A DNA stretch of 64,000 nucleotides from Natrinema sp. HArc-T2. Its GTDB lineage: Archaea > Halobacteriota > Halobacteria > Halobacteriales > Natrialbaceae. The translations under genes were made by a program, and so were the position numbers. The notes under the pieces are model-generated. The model was given only the letters and a program-made list of their open reading frames with translations. It was not told the origin of the DNA and did not search any database. Numbering within the stretch: the first letter of the stretch is position 1; each line of letters opens with the position of its first letter. Where the stretch lies: positions 248,001 through 312,000 of the forward strand of contig NZ_JBGUAZ010000001.1 in the NCBI RefSeq assembly GCF_041821085.1, read 5' to 3'. Below, piece by piece: positions 51,388 through 58,857 of the stretch.

Positions 51388-51962
51388 ACCTCCGCAACCT
51401 CGCAACCGGCGGAGATCCCCGCAAGGCCCTCGCGACAAAGTTCTTCCAGAGCAAGCAGGCCGAGGCGTTCCTCTCGATCGTCGCCCATCGCGAGCGGCGG
51501 ATCATGGAGGCCGTCGTCGACCTCCAGGAGGCAACCGACGCCGATATCGATGTGATCGAAGGCGTTCCGTCGGTCGACGACCGCGTCGAGCAGATTCGCT
51601 CCATGGCGCTCGCGATGATCGACGAGTCGCTCCCCGAGTGGTACATCACCGAGGCGATGGACCTCGAGAACGCCGAGGAAGCCGCTCAGTATGCCGACCT
51701 CACTGCCGACGAGTGGGAGACGACCAAGGAGACGTGGGCCGACCGCTATCGCGAGCAAGGCATCGAGGGCGACGTCGACGAACTCGCGACGGCACACGTC
51801 CGGGCTCGCTTCGACGTCGACGACCTCGAGACGTTCCGCGAGGGCGTCGTCGAGTGGCCCGACGATCGACAGCGGGCTGTCCTCGAGGAGGCCCTCGCCG
51901 GCGGCCTCGAGATGGCCGAACAGGGAATCGAAGACGTCACGGAGGAACTCGAAGACCGATGA
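51384..51962 (+). CDS. Conserved helical provirus protein before the ATPase
   Basis: A 192-residue mostly helical acidic protein, MNLRNLATGGDPRKALATKF and onward, ending GLEMAEQGIEDVTEELEDR. There are no cysteines and no membrane segment. It overlaps the previous gene and the following ATPase gene by four bases each. Unknown function; close coupling to the packaging ATPase suggests a structural or packaging accessory. ATG 51384 was chosen from the overlap; the open frame extends upstream without coding character. Confidence 0.68.
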   Translation: MNLRNLATGGDPRKALATKFFQSKQAEAFLSIVAHRERRIMEAVVDLQEATDADIDVIEGVPSVDDRVEQIRSMALAMIDESLPEWYITEAMDLENAEEAAQYADLTADEWETTKETWADRYREQGIEGDVDELATAHVRARFDVDDLETFREGVVEWPDDRQRAVLEEALAGGLEMAEQGIEDVTEELEDR

Positions 51963-52747
51963 ACCTCGCGTTCGGTGCCCGAACGAACTGGGGCAAATCG
52001 TACGGCTTGCAGGCGTACACGGAGCGCAACGCACCGGAGTACGACCGAACAGTCCTCGTCGACTACAAGGACGAGTACACCGGGCTGGTCGAGTCGGGGC
52101 TCCTGCAGCGGCTACCGCTCCGACCAGGAACTGAGGAACTGTCCCGGGCCCAGTGGCAGCAGATATTCGAAGACAACGGCAGCCTACAACTTGCCCGCGA
52201 CGGCATGACCGACGAAGCCTGGCGTGAGGCGATCGCCGTCGCGATAGAGGCGCTGGCCCAGCTCGAGGAACGCACGTTCCTGGGCCTCGACGAAGCCCAC
52301 CGACTCGCACCGCAGAAGGGCGGCTATCCCGATGCAATCGACACGCTGGCGACGACATGGCACGGTGACGGGATGGGTGTCGCGTGGGTCACCCAGCGGT
52401 TCGCAAAACTCGACGAAGACATCGCCTCGCAGTGTCAGGCGTCAATGCTCGGCGGCTTCGGCAGCGGGAACGACCTCGACAAGGTTCGGGGAATCGTCGA
52501 GTACCCGGCCGACGTCCACAAGGCCGACGCCGAGCGGTGTCCGCGAACACTCCCCGACGAACTGCTCGTCGACGGCGAGCCACTCACGCTCCGCCGGTTC
52601 AGCGATGCCGAGGGCAACACCATCGGCTCCGAATGGATCTATTCGGACGATACGACCCTCCAACGAATCGATTCACGGGATTGGACGCTCAACAGCACAC
52701 ACTACGGCAGCGACCGAGTCCGAATCAAACACCCCTTCGACGACTAA
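51959..52747 (+). CDS. Genome-packaging ATPase (FtsK/HerA type)
   Basis: A 262-residue P-loop ATPase. Walker A is FGARTNWGKSYG (about 5-16) and Walker B is RTFLGLDEAHRLAP (Asp about 111, Glu 112). The arginine/glutamine sensor segment GVAWVTQRFAKLDEDIASQC is typical of the FtsK-HerA family. Small ATPases of this kind package DNA into icosahedral membrane-containing virions (SH1, SNJ1, PRD1-like lineages). It is the best functional marker of the provirus type. The ATG overlaps the previous stop. Confidence 0.88.
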   Translation: MNLAFGARTNWGKSYGLQAYTERNAPEYDRTVLVDYKDEYTGLVESGLLQRLPLRPGTEELSRAQWQQIFEDNGSLQLARDGMTDEAWREAIAVAIEALAQLEERTFLGLDEAHRLAPQKGGYPDAIDTLATTWHGDGMGVAWVTQRFAKLDEDIASQCQASMLGGFGSGNDLDKVRGIVEYPADVHKADAERCPRTLPDELLVDGEPLTLRRFSDAEGNTIGSEWIYSDDTTLQRIDSRDWTLNSTHYGSDRVRIKHPFDD

Positions 52748-52750
52748 CTC

Positions 52751-52897
52751 ATGCGCACCGACGTCACGCTTCGCGGAAGCAAGGCCGACCAGTTCGAACG
52801 GATTCAAAACCACCTCGAAGACCGGCGCGGCCACGAACTCTCACGAGCCGACGTTGTTGGTATACTAATGGCCGAATTTGAACAGAACATCTATTAA
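52751..52897 (+). CDS. 48-residue ribbon-helix-helix-like protein
   Basis: MRTDVTLRGSKADQFERIQN and onward to LMAEFEQNIY. The N-terminal strand followed by two helices (ADQFERIQNHLEDRRG and LSRADVVGILMAEF) fits a ribbon-helix-helix repressor of minimal size. It begins three bases after the ATPase stop. It could regulate the capsid genes or be a small assembly factor. Its last codons approach the AT-rich second cargo gene. Confidence 0.5.
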   Translation: MRTDVTLRGSKADQFERIQNHLEDRRGHELSRADVVGILMAEFEQNIY

Positions 52898-52938
52898 TCC
52901 CTTCCGCCGACAACAATATGTGTTTTAAGAGATCATGT

Positions 52939-54522
52939 CTAGAATTGTTCGCGGTTTCCGAGGATATAGCCCAACAATACTGTGAATAACGTTCCAAGAT
53001 AGGTTTCTAATATAGCTATTATTTGGGTTATTCTTCCAGATGGAATATTCGGTGGCGAGGTTGTAAACGTTATCACACTATATGTGACATTCTGTAGAAA
53101 ACTATCCTCAACTCCTACAATTACATACCAAATTGTCGATGCTGAAAAGAGAACGAGCATCCAATACAGAAGGGGTTGGATTCTAACCCCATATCCGGTG
53201 AAGAGTCTAGATAGTTGAGACCCCCAGTAAGTTGAGTTTCGCCATCCATGTGTTGATTTAGCTTCAAACCCACGGGATCGGCGTTCTAGTGTATGATAAT
53301 TTCGTGCTTTTCCAGTCATTCCATTCTCGCTAAATACTTCTTTAATAGAATGATATGCTCGGGCAACGGCGTTCCATTCTTTAGATGTTAGCTCTTCCGT
53401 TTCAAATAATCGCTCACATTTTGTATTTCCATCAATTATTATTCCCGTTAACTCAGTTCTCCGAAGATCTGCACCGGTAAGGTCAGCACCTCGAAGATCG
53501 GCTCCAGTCAGATCAGCACCTCTGAGGTCTGCCCCAGTTAGATCAGCGTCTTGTAGATCTGCATCGGAAAAATCAGATAACCATAAAGTCGAATTGCTAA
53601 GGTCAATACTATCTAAAAATGAGTTAGAAAAATCTGCATTCCAAATATGGGCTCCAGAAAAATCAGCCAAATGAGCCGATTTGCCGGAGAAATCAGCAGA
53701 CCATGAGAAAAAACCTAGTGCCTTTTCAACTTCTACATTGGGCCATCTCTCCATGCAGACATATCTCCCTATATCATCAGTTGGAGGTCCAAAATATTCT
53801 GAAGATTCGAGTTCTGATACAACATCATCTGAATCTTGAACACCCATTCTTTCATCCCAGTCTATTGGATGTTGGAATAAAAACGCGCGACTAAATGAAA
53901 TATAGTTCAAATCATCTGGAAGGTCAACGCCACGCAAATCAGCACCTGTGAAGTCAGCATCTAATGAAAAATCATCTTCTAAAGGTAACTTTGCATCACG
54001 TAAGTCCGCTTTCTTGAAATTTGTTCTAGATAGGGTTACCTCTTCTAGGTTACCCCATCTGAGATCTGCTTCTGACAAGTTGGCGTCTTGAAGATTTGCT
54101 CTAGAAAAATCAGTCCCCTGGAGATCTGCTTCAGAGAGATCAGAACCCCGAAGATTGGCTCCAGAAAAATCAGCCCTCCGGAGATCCGTTCCAGAGAGAT
54201 CAGAACCTCGAAGATCTGTGTCTGAAAAATTTGCGCCTCTGAGGCCGGCTCCACTCAGCTGTGTAACCTGGGATAAGTCGATACCAGATAGATCTGCGCC
54301 ATCAAGTCGCTCTGTGACCGGTGAATTCTGTCTTCGAACCTCGGAAGAGATCCGAGTACTCTCAAGGTCTTCAATATTTTTCTCACGATCTGCATGCCAA
54401 GCACAATGATCACTCTGCGGTAGCGCTGGTCTGTAGCAACAACTTTCGGGGAACGGCTCTGCGTGTTCGTTGCCGTCATCAGGCCAAGAATAACCACAGC
54501 GACCCTGTGGTGGCTCATCCAT
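52939..54522 (-). CDS. Zinc-knuckle, pentapeptide-repeat, channel-like membrane protein (cargo)
   Basis: A 527-residue protein inserted antisense between the ATPase and capsid genes. The N-terminus has Cys/His pairs (RCGYSW, SCCYRP, DHCAWH; residues 9-43). Residues about 75-205 and 275-365 are pentapeptide repeats A(D/N)LxG forming a beta-helix. After a linker, residues about 450-470 and 500-522 are membrane helices flanking ITFTTSPPNIPSG (about 484-496), the position of a two-helix potassium-channel pore loop, but without the TxGYG filter. No enzymatic motif. The gene is AT-rich. A membrane-depolarising exclusion effector is conceivable; this is inference. Confidence 0.75.
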   Translation of the reverse strand: MDEPPQGRCGYSWPDDGNEHAEPFPESCCYRPALPQSDHCAWHADREKNIEDLESTRISSEVRRQNSPVTERLDGADLSGIDLSQVTQLSGAGLRGANFSDTDLRGSDLSGTDLRRADFSGANLRGSDLSEADLQGTDFSRANLQDANLSEADLRWGNLEEVTLSRTNFKKADLRDAKLPLEDDFSLDADFTGADLRGVDLPDDLNYISFSRAFLFQHPIDWDERMGVQDSDDVVSELESSEYFGPPTDDIGRYVCMERWPNVEVEKALGFFSWSADFSGKSAHLADFSGAHIWNADFSNSFLDSIDLSNSTLWLSDFSDADLQDADLTGADLRGADLTGADLRGADLTGADLRRTELTGIIIDGNTKCERLFETEELTSKEWNAVARAYHSIKEVFSENGMTGKARNYHTLERRSRGFEAKSTHGWRNSTYWGSQLSRLFTGYGVRIQPLLYWMLVLFSASTIWYVIVGVEDSFLQNVTYSVITFTTSPPNIPSGRITQIIAILETYLGTLFTVLLGYILGNREQF

Positions 54523-54665
54523 AATTACGGATATGTTCTACAGAGATTACAATTGTTTCGCTACACAGCTGACATCAGTCTGTGTCCACTATCATTATTG
54601 CTATATGACGGCGATTCACGGGCAAGCGCCACAAACTACGTCGGTTGACTGCGGTTCTGACGCGC

Positions 54666-54672
54666 TGTTATA
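54666..54672 (+). promoter_or_regulatory. TATA-like box of the capsid gene unit
   Basis: The sequence GTTATAT lies 30-36 bases before the ATG at 54702. Because a cargo gene on the other strand separates the capsid genes from the ATPase gene, they need their own promoter, and this box is a good candidate. The remaining 54523-54701 sequence has no other feature. Confidence 0.4.
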
Positions 54673-54701
54673 TCCGAATTCGGCCGGTTGGTCGGACTCG
54701 C

Positions 54702-54977
54702 ATGGCGATGAATTTCGATCAGGCCACGCAGGCTCTGACTGACAGTGACGTGTGGGTGGATGTCGGAATGGTCGCGGGCGGCTACCTCGCTCCGTACCTC
54801 GTCGACACGGCAACTGGCACGATGCTCCCATCGGAGATCTTCGGTCTCGGCGGGATGGCGCTCGGCGAGACGGTCGTCAGCAACCGAGCGTTCACGCTCG
54901 GCTCGGGTGCGTTCGTCGTCCGAGAAGCTGCCGAGCGCTTCAACGCTCAGGGTATGATCAACGAGGTGCTCGCGTAA
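54702..54977 (+). CDS. Small membrane protein, VP12-like by position
   Basis: A 91-residue protein (MAMNFDQATQALTDSDVW) with two hydrophobic segments (about 20-38 and 42-75, GGYLAPYLVD and GGMALGETVVSNRAFTLGSG as their parts). In SH1-type viruses a small membrane protein (VP12) lies directly before the two major capsid genes, as here. Assignment rests on order and size, not on recognised sequence identity. Start: two in-frame ATGs, MAMN, of which the first is used. The stop directly precedes the capsid gene ATG. Confidence 0.6.
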   Translation: MAMNFDQATQALTDSDVWVDVGMVAGGYLAPYLVDTATGTMLPSEIFGLGGMALGETVVSNRAFTLGSGAFVVREAAERFNAQGMINEVLA

Positions 54978-55469
54978 ATGAGCCTCTCGCTGTACGCCGC
55001 CCTCGGTGACGTGAGCAAGTATGTTACCACGCAGACGAACATCACCGATCAACTGACACCGGTCCTGACGATCAGCCCCAAAGACGGTGTGGGTGTGCTC
55101 ATCCGAAACGCAGTCAGCGTCGGCGACAAATCCGGACTGCCGATCTACGGCAAGTTCAACGACTCGAACGGGAATCCGCTCCCAGCGAACACGCGCATCG
55201 CGATCGGCTACAAGTCCCCGACCGACGAGAGTATTCAGGTCGTCTCGGATCCCAAGGCCACGATCGCGAGTTACATCAAGAACAGCGTCTCTGACCAGCA
55301 GGACGAGCGCAAGGTCGACGCCGTCAAGCACCAGCTCAAGGGCAGCAAGCTCGAGGTGCGCGACATCGACGAAGCGTACATCCTCGTCGATTCGTCGGCG
55401 CAGATCGACCACACCAACAGCGAGATCTACTTCGAAGAGTCGGCGCTGGCGGAGGTGGATCTCGAGTAA
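54978..55469 (+). CDS. Major capsid protein candidate, VP7-like
   Basis: A 163-residue beta-rich protein with no cysteine and no membrane segment. In SH1-type viruses, two single-beta-barrel capsid proteins, VP7 (about 20 kDa) and VP4 (about 26 kDa), are encoded next to each other downstream of the ATPase and VP12. The size, the order and the beta-strand pattern (TPVLTISPKDGVGVLIRNAV, LPANTRIAIGYKS, EAYILVDSSAQI) fit VP7. It overlaps the VP4-like gene by one base. Role: vertical single-jelly-roll coat subunits; assigned by synteny. Confidence 0.75.
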   Translation: MSLSLYAALGDVSKYVTTQTNITDQLTPVLTISPKDGVGVLIRNAVSVGDKSGLPIYGKFNDSNGNPLPANTRIAIGYKSPTDESIQVVSDPKATIASYIKNSVSDQQDERKVDAVKHQLKGSKLEVRDIDEAYILVDSSAQIDHTNSEIYFEESALAEVDLE

Positions 55470-56206
55470 TGGCGATCAAACGCAAGCTCAAGTCGGCAAA
55501 CTGGGTTCCCGGTAGCCTCACCCTCCGCGAGTTCGACACCCAAGAAGGCACCTCTGGCGAGGCGTCGGTCGTCGCCGAAACCAAACTCGGTCGACCACTG
55601 CAACTCCGAGACGACCCGGATAGCGAGCTTCGACTCGTGCTACCAGCGTACGAGCACTTCACTACCAACGGGACGGCGGACGATCAGGAGACGTTCGATC
55701 TCTCGCACAACGCGATCGACTCGCCGTCGACGGAATCGTTCGTCCTCTACGAGGACGGCGCGGTCGTCGATCCGGACAGTATCGACTACGCTTCCGGGTC
55801 GTTCGATTACACGTCGGCTGGGACAAACACCGACCTCGACGTCTTCTACATCGCTCGTGATCCGGCATCGGTCGAGATCCGCAAGACTGCACCCGGCGCG
55901 GGCGGGAAGGTCAACCAGACGCTCAAGGAGGCACAGACGGCGATCCTGCACACTCGCGACCAGGCACAACAGGAGGTTCGCTTTGGCTTCGAGCGGACAC
56001 CCCTGCAGCCGTACCTTCCGCGGAAGTTCAAGCTGCAGGTCGTCGTCGATGCACCGTACACTGTCGCGTTCGAGGCCCCCGAACGAGCCAACGGGACGCC
56101 TCGAGCCCGCAATGCTCTGCTGTCGCTGCCGCGGTTCCAGACCGAGGCCCGGATCGAGGGCCTGGGCGCAGCCGTCAAGCAGGACATGATCGGAGTTCGG
56201 GGGTGA
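55469..56206 (+). CDS. Major capsid protein candidate, VP4-like
   Basis: A 245-residue beta-rich protein, no cysteine. It follows the VP7-like gene with a one-base overlap, as VP4 does in SH1/PH1/HHIV-2/SNJ1. Strand-rich parts include ESFVLYEDGAVVDPDSIDYA, LDVFYIARDPASVEIRK, RKFKLQVVVDAPYTVAF. An internal helix contains QTLKEAQTAILHTRDQAQQ. The larger capsid partner in this lineage usually has extra insertions, consistent with its greater size. Assigned by synteny and size. Confidence 0.75.
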   Translation: MAIKRKLKSANWVPGSLTLREFDTQEGTSGEASVVAETKLGRPLQLRDDPDSELRLVLPAYEHFTTNGTADDQETFDLSHNAIDSPSTESFVLYEDGAVVDPDSIDYASGSFDYTSAGTNTDLDVFYIARDPASVEIRKTAPGAGGKVNQTLKEAQTAILHTRDQAQQEVRFGFERTPLQPYLPRKFKLQVVVDAPYTVAFEAPERANGTPRARNALLSLPRFQTEARIEGLGAAVKQDMIGVRG

Positions 56207-56212
56207 TCCCCC

Positions 56213-56443
56213 GTGCAAGGCGGTTTATCAGAAGGCACTGCACCGGGCGAGCTTGCGGTGACGACGATGCCGGTGTCATCGCCCGAGCCCTCGAGCCCGC
56301 CGAAGCAATCCGACTCCCAGCAGCCGCCGGCGAGCCCAACCGAGCGGCTCGTCTACGGGACGCAGTGGACACAGGACGACATCATGATCGGCCTGCTCGC
56401 GCTGCAGGTGGTGTTGCTGGTCTTCGTCACGATTCGAGCATGA
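56213..56443 (+). CDS. Small C-terminally anchored membrane protein, VP13-like by position
   Basis: A 76-residue protein with a Pro/Ser-rich N-terminus (SSPEPSSPPKQSDSQQPPAS) and one C-terminal membrane helix (about 57-75, IMIGLLALQVVLLVFVTIRA). GTG start six bases after the capsid stop. In SH1 a small membrane protein (VP13) follows VP4; this fits by order. It overlaps the next micro-gene by four bases. Confidence 0.6.
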   Translation: MQGGLSEGTAPGELAVTTMPVSSPEPSSPPKQSDSQQPPASPTERLVYGTQWTQDDIMIGLLALQVVLLVFVTIRA

Positions 56444-56523
56444 TCGGAGAACATACGGAGCGGCTCGTCGCCGCGATCGTCGCGACGAGCCCGACGGACA
56501 GTATCGGCATGGAGGTGAGCTAA
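56440..56523 (+). CDS. 27-residue coupled micro-gene
   Basis: MIGEHTERLVAAIVATSPTD and onward to MEVS. Its ATG overlaps the preceding stop (ATGA) and its TAA overlaps the following ATG (TAATG). The coupling at both ends is the main argument that it is translated; alternatively it only maintains ribosome traffic into the following gene. No family is recognised. A short amphipathic helix (ERLVAAIVATS) is possible. Confidence 0.4.
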   Translation: MIGEHTERLVAAIVATSPTDSIGMEVS

Positions 56524-57335
56524 TGCCGGGGCCTGCAGCTGCGGTCGCTGCTGGCGAGGCAGCGGACAAAGCCGGCGACTTAGCGGAAAATGCCGGTGAT
56601 GTCGCTGAGCCTGCAGCCGAGGCCGTCAGCAACGTCTCGGACAACGTCACGCAGGCGGCTGAGAACAGCCGCGGTTTCAACATCGCGATGGTGATCGGCG
56701 CGATCGCCTTCGCTTACGTGATCTACCGTGTCCTGAGTATGACTCGCGGGCCGGGCCAAGCAGCAGACGGTGTCGGCGATGCTGCCGGCAGTCTCTTCGG
56801 CGGGGCGCTGAACGCCGCCTCTGGCGCTGGTGAGGCAGCAGGCGGTGTCGGCGGTGCGATCGGCGACATCTGGGGCGGCTCGACGGACGCTGCTGGCGGC
56901 ATCGGTGGTGCGATTGGCGACATCTGGGGAGGTACGACCGATGCAGCCGGCGGAATCGGCGGCGCAGTCGGTGACATCTGGGGTGGCTCGAAAGACCTTG
57001 CGGACGGTGCGAGCGACTTCGGTGGTGACGTGCTCGGTGACCTCTGGGGCGGTGCGACCGACACCGCGGACGGCGCTGGCGACTTCGTCGGTGACGTTGC
57101 TGACGGTGCAACCGACGCCGGCGGTGACCTCTTCGGCGGCCTCATCTCAACCGGCGACGACGCCGTCGACGGTACGGTCGACACGGCTGACGACGTTGTC
57201 GACGGTGCAGTCAACCACGGCGGCAACGCCGTCGATGGGGCGGTCGACACAGGTCAGGATCTTGTCGACGGCGCAACCGACGCCGGCGGCAACATGATCG
57301 ATGGCGCGACCGACTTCGCCGGAGGGCTGATCTAA
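56523..57335 (+). CDS. Repetitive Gly/Ala/Asp-rich membrane-anchored virion protein, VP2-like by position
   Basis: A 270-residue protein. The N-terminal 50 residues are Ala-rich helical and one membrane helix follows (about 52-71, FNIAMVIGAIAFAYVIYRVL). From about 80 to the end it consists of 15- to 16-residue repeats, three near-identical ones with GGIGGAIGDIWGGSTDAA, then diverging GDxxGDLWGGATDxADGA and finally VDGAVDTxxD units. The DGA(x)D periodicity suggests a calcium- or salt-stabilised solenoid or tether. In SH1 the gene after VP13 is VP2, also repetitive. No family is recognised by sequence. Confidence 0.65.
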   Translation: MPGPAAAVAAGEAADKAGDLAENAGDVAEPAAEAVSNVSDNVTQAAENSRGFNIAMVIGAIAFAYVIYRVLSMTRGPGQAADGVGDAAGSLFGGALNAASGAGEAAGGVGGAIGDIWGGSTDAAGGIGGAIGDIWGGTTDAAGGIGGAVGDIWGGSKDLADGASDFGGDVLGDLWGGATDTADGAGDFVGDVADGATDAGGDLFGGLISTGDDAVDGTVDTADDVVDGAVNHGGNAVDGAVDTGQDLVDGATDAGGNMIDGATDFAGGLI

Positions 57336-57551
57336 ATGGAGCCGCTCACCCTACTGAATCAGTTCGGATTCCCAACCGTCGCGTTCCTACTCATGTGGAA
57401 ACTCTACCGGGAAGAACGCGGCGAGCGACGGGAAGAACGGAGCGAGTGGCTCGATGCGATTCACGAACACACTGCGACGCTGAAAGCCCTTCGCCGGGAT
57501 GTCCGGACGGTCGCGACCGACGGCGGTACCGAGCAGGAGGGCGATTCCTGA
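57336..57551 (+). CDS. Small N-anchored membrane protein with charged coiled coil
   Basis: A 71-residue protein: one membrane helix (about 4-22, TLLNQFGFPTVAFLLMWKLY), then a highly charged helix (REERGERREERSEWLDAIHE) and an acidic tail. It follows directly after the previous stop and overlaps the following ATG by one base. It may be a holin-like or membrane-scaffold protein of the virion. Confidence 0.6.
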   Translation: MEPLTLLNQFGFPTVAFLLMWKLYREERGERREERSEWLDAIHEHTATLKALRRDVRTVATDGGTEQEGDS

Positions 57552-58027
57552 TGGTCGGCGGCTCGACGATCGGACCCAACAGCCAGGTCGAGCGTATCCT
57601 CGCGAAGTACGGCCTCGAGGCAACCTCGTGGGGTGACGATCTCCTCGAGGACGACACCAACCGACTGCTGCTCGCGTTGCTGCTCGAGCAGCGCGGCGAA
57701 AACGCCCTCGAGGCGATCGACCAGCAGTCGGACGACAGCCAGGAAGCGGCATACTTCGTAACGGAAGAGCCGCTCCCAGTGACGACGACCGAAGAGAACC
57801 GTCTCAACTGGGGATATCCAGCGACATCGGTCACTGTCTGGGGATTCGATGAGCCGATTTACGTCGCGTTCCGCTCGGAGGGCGAGTATCGCAAGATCCC
57901 ACTGGCACCCTCGGATTCTCCATACCATGCCGGCCCAGAAGGCGGCCTCGGTGCCTCGAGCGCCTGGATTAGCAAGCAGAGTAGCAGCACAGCAGACACG
58001 CAGGTCAAGGTGAAAGCGTACAAATGA
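57551..58027 (+). CDS. Virion protein candidate of the vertex/spike region
   Basis: A 158-residue protein, MVGGSTIGPNSQVERILAKY and onward. The N-terminal helical half (LLEDDTNRLLLALLLEQRGE) is followed by a beta-rich second half (VTVWGFDEPIYVAFRSEGEY, STADTQVKVKAYK). Function not recognised. It overlaps its neighbours by one and four bases. In this virus group the genes after the VP2-like gene encode vertex and spike proteins, which is the likely role. Confidence 0.62.
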   Translation: MVGGSTIGPNSQVERILAKYGLEATSWGDDLLEDDTNRLLLALLLEQRGENALEAIDQQSDDSQEAAYFVTEEPLPVTTTEENRLNWGYPATSVTVWGFDEPIYVAFRSEGEYRKIPLAPSDSPYHAGPEGGLGASSAWISKQSSSTADTQVKVKAYK

Positions 58028-58851
58028 CATTCGACGGACCAGTCAATACGACGTGGGGAGAAGCGTTTGCACAGATGCGGGACAAGATCGCCAGTCTGGC
58101 GAACTGGACCCTCAAAGACGAGAGTAGCGCCGGCACGACCGCTTTCAGTCACGGCGACTGGATGGTTTTCACGTGCCCAAACGGCGACGATGTGAGAATC
58201 GGGTGTGACAACGGCTCTGGCGAGATGTCGCTACAACACGGTCCTAATTGGGACGCATCGGCAGACACGTGGGGAGACAAGTACCCCCACGACTGGCGGG
58301 TGTTCCCCCGAAACAACGTCTCGTGGGAAAACACCACCATGCACGTCTCTGATCAAGTCCGTTGGTGGCTTGAGTACGTAGATGGCAAGGGCTTCGTGTT
58401 CGCTGCAACCCGAGAGGAGGGAGACGGCGCAGACAAGGGGTGTGTTGTCGGTATCTCGGAACTCACCCGACTGTGGGACTACACGACCGCACAGATTCGT
58501 GAGTCGAAATACACCGCTCTTGTCCTCGGCGACTACGACGACAATGGTAACGAGGGCGGCACCCGTAGCGTTGTAAACGCCGTTTTCGAGGGTGGTACCT
58601 CCGGGGGAACCTACGACGGTAAGGGCGAAGTGAATGCCGACGGCAACAACGACAACTACCCGATGGTCGAGACGACGCTACAGGCTTCGAGCAAGTACGA
58701 AGCCGCACTCATCGGCGAGCACGACCTCTGGATTCGTGACGGCTCCGGCAACCGCTCGGCTCACCTCGATACCGTGACCGACGGAGGGGTAGACAAGTTC
58801 ACTATCTTCAAGGAAGGGGTTCCCACACCTGTCGGCATTCGGATGGACTAA
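58024..58851 (+). CDS. Probable spike or receptor-binding protein
   Basis: A 275-residue protein rich in Trp, Gly and Asn, with beta-strands and a low content of Lys: TTWGEAFAQMRDKIASLANW at the start, GDWMVFTCPNGDDVRIGCDN, WRVFPRNNVSWENTTMHVSD, FEGGTSGGTYDGKGEVNADG and a compact end. The amino-acid profile is that of extracellular beta-domains of viral spikes. No family is recognised. It overlaps the preceding gene by four bases and is followed after six bases by the region with conflicting reading frames. Confidence 0.6.
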   Translation: MTFDGPVNTTWGEAFAQMRDKIASLANWTLKDESSAGTTAFSHGDWMVFTCPNGDDVRIGCDNGSGEMSLQHGPNWDASADTWGDKYPHDWRVFPRNNVSWENTTMHVSDQVRWWLEYVDGKGFVFAATREEGDGADKGCVVGISELTRLWDYTTAQIRESKYTALVLGDYDDNGNEGGTRSVVNAVFEGGTSGGTYDGKGEVNADGNNDNYPMVETTLQASSKYEAALIGEHDLWIRDGSGNRSAHLDTVTDGGVDKFTIFKEGVPTPVGIRMD

Positions 58852-58857
58852 CCTAAC

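Noticed and set aside
50203-51438. 411-codon leftward frame opposite three late genes
   Set aside because: Ser/Val/Leu-rich complement of acidic low-complexity genes; the forward genes are coupled by short overlaps.
56840-57335. Regularly spaced DNA repeats that might be taken for a CRISPR array
   Set aside because: The repeats are in frame, have no unique spacers of constant length and encode the GDIWGG/VDGA protein repeats. No cas genes are present in the window.
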